Origin: Gemmatimonadota bacterium
GTDB taxonomy: Bacteria; Gemmatimonadota; Gemmatimonadetes; Gemmatimonadales; Gemmatimonadaceae
NCBI GenBank assembly: GCA_003222065.1
Contig: QHUV01000190.1
Span: forward strand, 1-8,606
Direction: 5' to 3'
Length of the DNA: 8,606 nt
The notes under the pieces are model-generated. The model was given only the letters and a program-made list of their open reading frames with translations. It was not told the DNA's origin and did not search any database. Positions 5,471-8,606 of this stretch are shown piece after piece. The stretch's first letter is position 1; every line of letters starts with the position of its first letter. Both the position numbers and the translations under genes were made by a program.

Positions 5471-8400
5471 TCAGAACGTGAACCGCGCGCTCAACGACCA
5501 CGTGCGCGGAATGGGATAGCCACCGAAATCGAAGCCGCGATCCGCGGCCGTCGTCTGCACCGAGCCGACACCGCCGGCGTTCGTGCCGAACAGATTGATC
5601 TCCGGATCGTAGCCGCTGTACTTCGTCCAGACGTACAGGTTGCGGCCGGACAGCGTGAGATCGACACCGTCTTTGAAGTAGCGCCGCACTTGCGGCGCAT
5701 TGAGCGTGTAGCTCGCCGCCAGCTCACGCAGCTTCACGAACGTACCGTCCTCGATCCAATACTCGAAGATGCCCTGCGTACGGGCGTTGAAGCCTGGGGA
5801 CAGCTTACGCGGATCCCCATAAGGCAGCAATTCACGCTCGTACGAACGTGAATTGCTGGCAATGCCCGCGTTCTGCGCGCGCGTCGAGAGGTTCATGATC
5901 TGGTTGCCGAACACGCCGTCGAGCAGCGCGCGCAGACGTACCTTCCGCGCCAGTATCACTTCATTCAAGAACGAGCCGGTCCACTTCGGGTTCGGGTCGC
6001 CGATGATCTTGTTGAGCGAATCGTTACAGGTGCCGTGACTCAACGCCTCACGCGCGGCGAGCGTCGCGCCCATGTCGACGGCCTGGTTGCTGCGACGATA
6101 CCGGCCTAACGAATCCAGGAGGAGCGCTCCCGTCACGCAATCGCGTGCCGCGTACGAGCCATAGAAAACGCCGGCCGGGTGACCAGCTCGTATGCGATTC
6201 GGGTAACCCCCAGCTGACTGAAAGTCCTGGATGCTCAGGCTCTCGACCAGGTTCTTATTGTGCGCGTACGTGATCGTCGACGACCAGTTGACACTTGGCC
6301 GATCGACGTTCGTGGTGTGCAGCAGCAGCTCGATGCCCTTGTTGGACATCGAGCCGATCGGCGCGAATTGACGCGAGAAGCCCGTGCTCGTCGGCAGCGG
6401 CTTGAAGAAGAGCAGGTCGGAGACGAGCCGGTTGTAGTAGGTCACTTCGGCGGACGCGCGGCCGTCCAAGAAGCCGACGTCGCTGCCGACTTCCCACTCC
6501 CGTGCTCTCTCGTTCTTGAGATTCGGGTTTCCGAACGTCACGTCGTTCACGAAGCCCGGCCGGCCCGCGAAGGGCAATTGTGTGAACGTGATGAACTGGG
6601 AGTACGCGTTGACGATGCTCGGCTGGCTCCCGGCCCAGCCTAACGCGGAACGCACGCGCAGGCTGTTCAGCAGGCCGGCTTTATTCTCGACGGCTACGTA
6701 GGAGGCGGACAGCTTGGGGAACGCCTGCCACCGCTCCGACGGCGCGAAGGTCGACGACGCATCATAGCGAACGCCACCGGTCAAAAAGAGCTTGTTGCGC
6801 CAGGCGACTTCTTGTTGCCCATAGAAGCCTAACGTGCGCAGCTCGACGTCCGTCTGGGCTGCCGAGAAGACGGAGCCCGCGCTCACCAGGTCACCGACAG
6901 GCGCGAGTCCGTTCGCGGTGGCGCTGGTCATGCGCACTCGCTGCGCGGTGTAATTCACGCCGGCGGTCGTACGCAAATCGAACGGACCGATCGGGCTCCA
7001 CGTGTAGCTCGACACGCCGTCCTGGTTGATGACGCGTGATGCTTGGAAGACGGACTGTGAGCGACCCGTCGCGAGCGGCGCCGTGCCGAGCACGGCGTTC
7101 CGGGGCACGAATTGACGTTGCTCGAAGCCGGTGTTGTCGAGACCTAACGTATAGTCGAACAGCAGATGCGTGAGCGGCGTCCACGTCAACTTCGTCGATC
7201 CGATGAAGCGCTCGATCGTCTGCGGATTGCGGATGCGATCGATCGCCAGGAGCGGATTCGTGCCTAACGAAGGAGGCAAGGGGTAGACGCCGTTGACGGG
7301 ACGGAAGTCGACGCTCGTCGGCGCGAAGAAGAGCGACCCCATGATCCCGTAGTCGTTCTGCCCACCGAATGCCTGCAGCTCGTTCTGCGTATTGATGTAG
7401 TTCGCGCTCACGTTGCCGATGAGCCGGGACGCGAGCTGCTGCTGCAGATTCAGGCGCGCACCAGCGCGCTTCGAGGAGGTCGATCGCATGATCCCCTCCT
7501 CGTCCATGTAGTTGCCGCTGATGTAGTAGCGGGTCTGATCGTTTCCACCCTCGACCGTCAGGTTCTGCTCACTCGCCGGCGCGCGGTGGAAGATGTTGTC
7601 TTGATAGTTGAACCGATTGACGGGGAGTCCATTCTCGTTGAACGGATAGAAATTGAAGGGTTGTTGTTCCCGAAGCTGGCTCTCGGAGAAGCGCGTCGAC
7701 GCCGTGTAATGCGCCTTACCGATGGTTCCGCGCTTCGTGAAGATCTGAACGACGCCATTGTTTGCGCGCGAGCCGTACAGCGCGGCCGCGGCCGCGCCGC
7801 GCGTCACCTCGATGTGCTCGATGTCGTCGGGGTTGAGATCGGCAAGCCGGTTCTGCGGATTGGCCCGCGTGCCGAGATCGGCGAGCTGCGCCGATCCGTT
7901 ATCGACGATCACCCCGTCGACGATGTAGAGCGGGTCGGAGCCGGAGATGAAGGAGTTCACACCGCGGAGCCGCACGGAGATCCCGCCGCCGCCTGGGCTG
8001 CCGGAGTTCTGCGTGATCTGCGCGCCCGGCACCTTTCCTTGCATCGCCTGATCGATCGTGCTCGCCTGGGCGCGACCAATGAGCGCCGAGTCCACGGTGG
8101 CGATGCTCGTTCCGACGGCGCGCTTCTCGGTCGCGGTGCCGGTGCCGGTGACGACGACCTCACTGAGGTTCACGGCGCTGACGTTGAGGACGATGGTACC
8201 GAGGTCATTGTCGCCGGCGTTGACGGTGATCGTCTTCTCGACTGGCTGATAGCCGATGCGCCGCGCCTCGACGGTGCGCGGTCCTGTAGGAACGGAGAGG
8301 AGGGTGAATTCACCTTGCTGGCCGGTGAGGACGCCAAAGCGTGTCCCGGCGATGGTGACTTGCGCTTCGGGAATGCCTCGCCCGGATACGCCATCCGTGA

Positions 8401-8518
8401 CGTGACCGCGGATGGTGCCGGTCGTGACCTGGGCGGAAAGGCTCGAAGGATTTGTCAGAACGAATGGAACGGCGAGCGCAAGCAGCAACGCGCCGCGTCG
8501 GAGGGAGCTGGAGGGCAT
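5471..8518 (-). CDS. SusC/RagA-family TonB-linked outer-membrane transporter
   Basis: A 1015-residue TonB-dependent receptor, full length for the family. The signal peptide covers about 1-29 (cleavage after LSA). A carboxypeptidase-regulatory-like beta-sandwich follows (31-112), with GTIRGHVTDGVSGRGIPEA at 34-52. Next is the TonB-box region LSEVVVTGTG (118-127) and then the plug (about 130-263), with PLYIVDGVIVD (196-206) and the hallmark GAAAAALYGSRANNGVVQIF (241-260). The 22-strand-type barrel occupies about 270-1015 and ends in ARFTF, the terminal Phe used for barrel insertion. With the adjacent SusD-like lipoprotein it should form a lid-and-barrel importer powered by TonB-ExbBD. The ATG start is supported by GGAG (8529-8526) 7 bases upstream. 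A 34-bp palindrome lies inside the coding region at residues 887-898, and five copies of the dispersed octamer (one a 7-base match) occur within the gene. The substrate is not predictable from sequence. Confidence 0.95.
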   Translation of the reverse strand: MPSSSLRRGALLLALAVPFVLTNPSSLSAQVTTGTIRGHVTDGVSGRGIPEAQVTIAGTRFGVLTGQQGEFTLLSVPTGPRTVEARRIGYQPVEKTITVNAGDNDLGTIVLNVSAVNLSEVVVTGTGTATEKRAVGTSIATVDSALIGRAQASTIDQAMQGKVPGAQITQNSGSPGGGGISVRLRGVNSFISGSDPLYIVDGVIVDNGSAQLADLGTRANPQNRLADLNPDDIEHIEVTRGAAAAALYGSRANNGVVQIFTKRGTIGKAHYTASTRFSESQLREQQPFNFYPFNENGLPVNRFNYQDNIFHRAPASEQNLTVEGGNDQTRYYISGNYMDEEGIMRSTSSKRAGARLNLQQQLASRLIGNVSANYINTQNELQAFGGQNDYGIMGSLFFAPTSVDFRPVNGVYPLPPSLGTNPLLAIDRIRNPQTIERFIGSTKLTWTPLTHLLFDYTLGLDNTGFEQRQFVPRNAVLGTAPLATGRSQSVFQASRVINQDGVSSYTWSPIGPFDLRTTAGVNYTAQRVRMTSATANGLAPVGDLVSAGSVFSAAQTDVELRTLGFYGQQEVAWRNKLFLTGGVRYDASSTFAPSERWQAFPKLSASYVAVENKAGLLNSLRVRSALGWAGSQPSIVNAYSQFITFTQLPFAGRPGFVNDVTFGNPNLKNERAREWEVGSDVGFLDGRASAEVTYYNRLVSDLLFFKPLPTSTGFSRQFAPIGSMSNKGIELLLHTTNVDRPSVNWSSTITYAHNKNLVESLSIQDFQSAGGYPNRIRAGHPAGVFYGSYAARDCVTGALLLDSLGRYRRSNQAVDMGATLAAREALSHGTCNDSLNKIIGDPNPKWTGSFLNEVILARKVRLRALLDGVFGNQIMNLSTRAQNAGIASNSRSYERELLPYGDPRKLSPGFNARTQGIFEYWIEDGTFVKLRELAASYTLNAPQVRRYFKDGVDLTLSGRNLYVWTKYSGYDPEINLFGTNAGGVGSVQTTAADRGFDFGGYPIPRTWSLSARFTF
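5825..5858. repeat. 34-bp near-perfect palindrome inside the susC-like gene
   Basis: Left arm CAGCAATTCACG (5825-5836), right arm CGTGAATTGCTG (5847-5858), and an inner perfect 8-bp palindrome TCGTACGA (5838-5845). Only the pair 5837/5846 (C and A) fails, so 16 of 17 symmetric pairs are complementary around 5841/5842. It encodes residues 887-898 of the transporter, using A/T-ending codons (AAT, TCA, CGT, GAA) that stand out in this GC-rich gene. It can form a strong mRNA hairpin or a symmetric protein-binding site. The structure is seen directly; its function is unknown. Confidence 0.85.
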
Positions 8519-8560
8519 GCGGGAGCTCCGGTGGCCGGAACATGAGAGGAGGGACTGTCA

Positions 8561-8580
8561 CGACCGGTCATGGCCGGTCG
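8561..8580. promoter_or_regulatory. Inverted repeat in the leader of the susC-like gene
   Basis: CGACCGG (8561-8567) and CCGGTCG (8574-8580) form a perfect 7-bp inverted repeat around a 6-base spacer, 42 bases before the start codon. If the -10 candidate just upstream is right, the repeat begins at about the first transcribed base. It could be a 5'-end RNA hairpin or an operator controlling the operon. No matching regulator is encoded nearby other than PadR, whose promoter repeat does not match this one. Confidence 0.5.
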
Positions 8581-8586
8581 GCCGTA

Positions 8587-8592
8587 AGAATA
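8587..8592 (-). promoter_or_regulatory. Possible -10 element for the susC-susD-DUF4397 operon
   Basis: Read on the minus strand, TATTCT sits about 70 bases before the start codon of the susC-like gene in an otherwise GC-rich stretch. The matching -35 would fall beyond the window edge at 8606, so it cannot be checked here. Confidence 0.3.
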
Positions 8593-8606
8593 GCGTCGCG
8601 TGCGGA

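Larger units (their letters stand above)
1057..7269. repeat. Dispersed octamer GCCTAACG (CGTTAGGC on the other strand)
   Basis: GCCTAACG on the plus strand starts at 1210, 1607, 1735, 2486, 4027, 4348, 5014, 6104, 6638, 6827 and 7262. CGTTAGGC on the plus strand starts at 1057 and 3523. A 7-base match CCTAACG is at 7143. All copies are inside genes: five in the permease, two in DUF4397, two in SusD and five in SusC (counting the 7-base match). They fall in three reading frames relative to the genes, so no single peptide motif explains them. The coordinates mark the span of scattered single copies, not a continuous repeat. Confidence 0.8.

Noticed and set aside
3200..8518. Polysaccharide utilisation locus
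   Set aside because: SusC and SusD homologues are present, but there is no glycoside hydrolase, SusR/HTCS regulator or ECF sigma/anti-sigma pair, so a glycan substrate cannot be claimed.
7586..8545. Plus-strand open frame (319 codons) opposite the start of the susC-like gene
   Set aside because: It lies antisense to the signal peptide, carboxypeptidase-like domain and plug of an unmistakable SusC protein. Its composition is rich in Arg/Asp/Gly/Val with no recognisable motif.

Overview
The window looks like chromosomal DNA from a GC-rich soil-type bacterium, most likely of the phylum Gemmatimonadota. This is inferred from a SusC/SusD outer-membrane pair written in very GC-rich codons, next to a PadR regulator and a large orphan permease of the ADOP type (known mainly from Acidobacteria and Gemmatimonadota). 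Bacteroidota carry SusC/SusD but are normally AT-richer, and Acidobacteria usually have Oar-like TonB receptors instead. No 16S or other marker gene is present, so the phylum is an inference.

All five genes lie on the minus strand, so transcription runs from high to low coordinates. The order is: a SusC/RagA TonB-linked outer-membrane transporter (8518-5471); a SusD/RagB lipoprotein (5457-4081), 13 bases downstream; a DUF4397 probable lipoprotein (4084-3200), whose TTG start overlaps the SusD stop; a short PadR-family repressor (3142-2813) with its own sigma70-like promoter and a likely operator in a 57-base gap; and an 895-residue ADOP/MacB-like permease (2800-113), whose Shine-Dalgarno overlaps the PadR stop. 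The first three form a transport operon for binding and TonB-driven import of an unknown substrate. No glycoside hydrolase, peptidase or sigma/anti-sigma pair is present to name that substrate. The last two form a self-regulated PadR-permease pair. I see no convincing terminator between the halves, so read-through is possible.

Four signals are not explained by the gene list. (1) The word GCCTAACG/CGTTAGGC occurs 13 times (14 with one 7-base match), in three different codon contexts and mostly in one orientation. (2) A 34-bp near-perfect palindrome lies inside the susC-like gene. (3) A five-unit 14-bp tandem array forms the 3' end of the DUF4397 gene and appears to have replaced its normal C-terminus. 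A related three-unit array, in the opposite orientation, starts at the base after the permease stop. (4) Inverted repeats sit at the PadR promoter and at the predicted 5' end of the susC-like transcript. No tRNA, rRNA, CRISPR array, insertion sequence or defence-type gene was seen.
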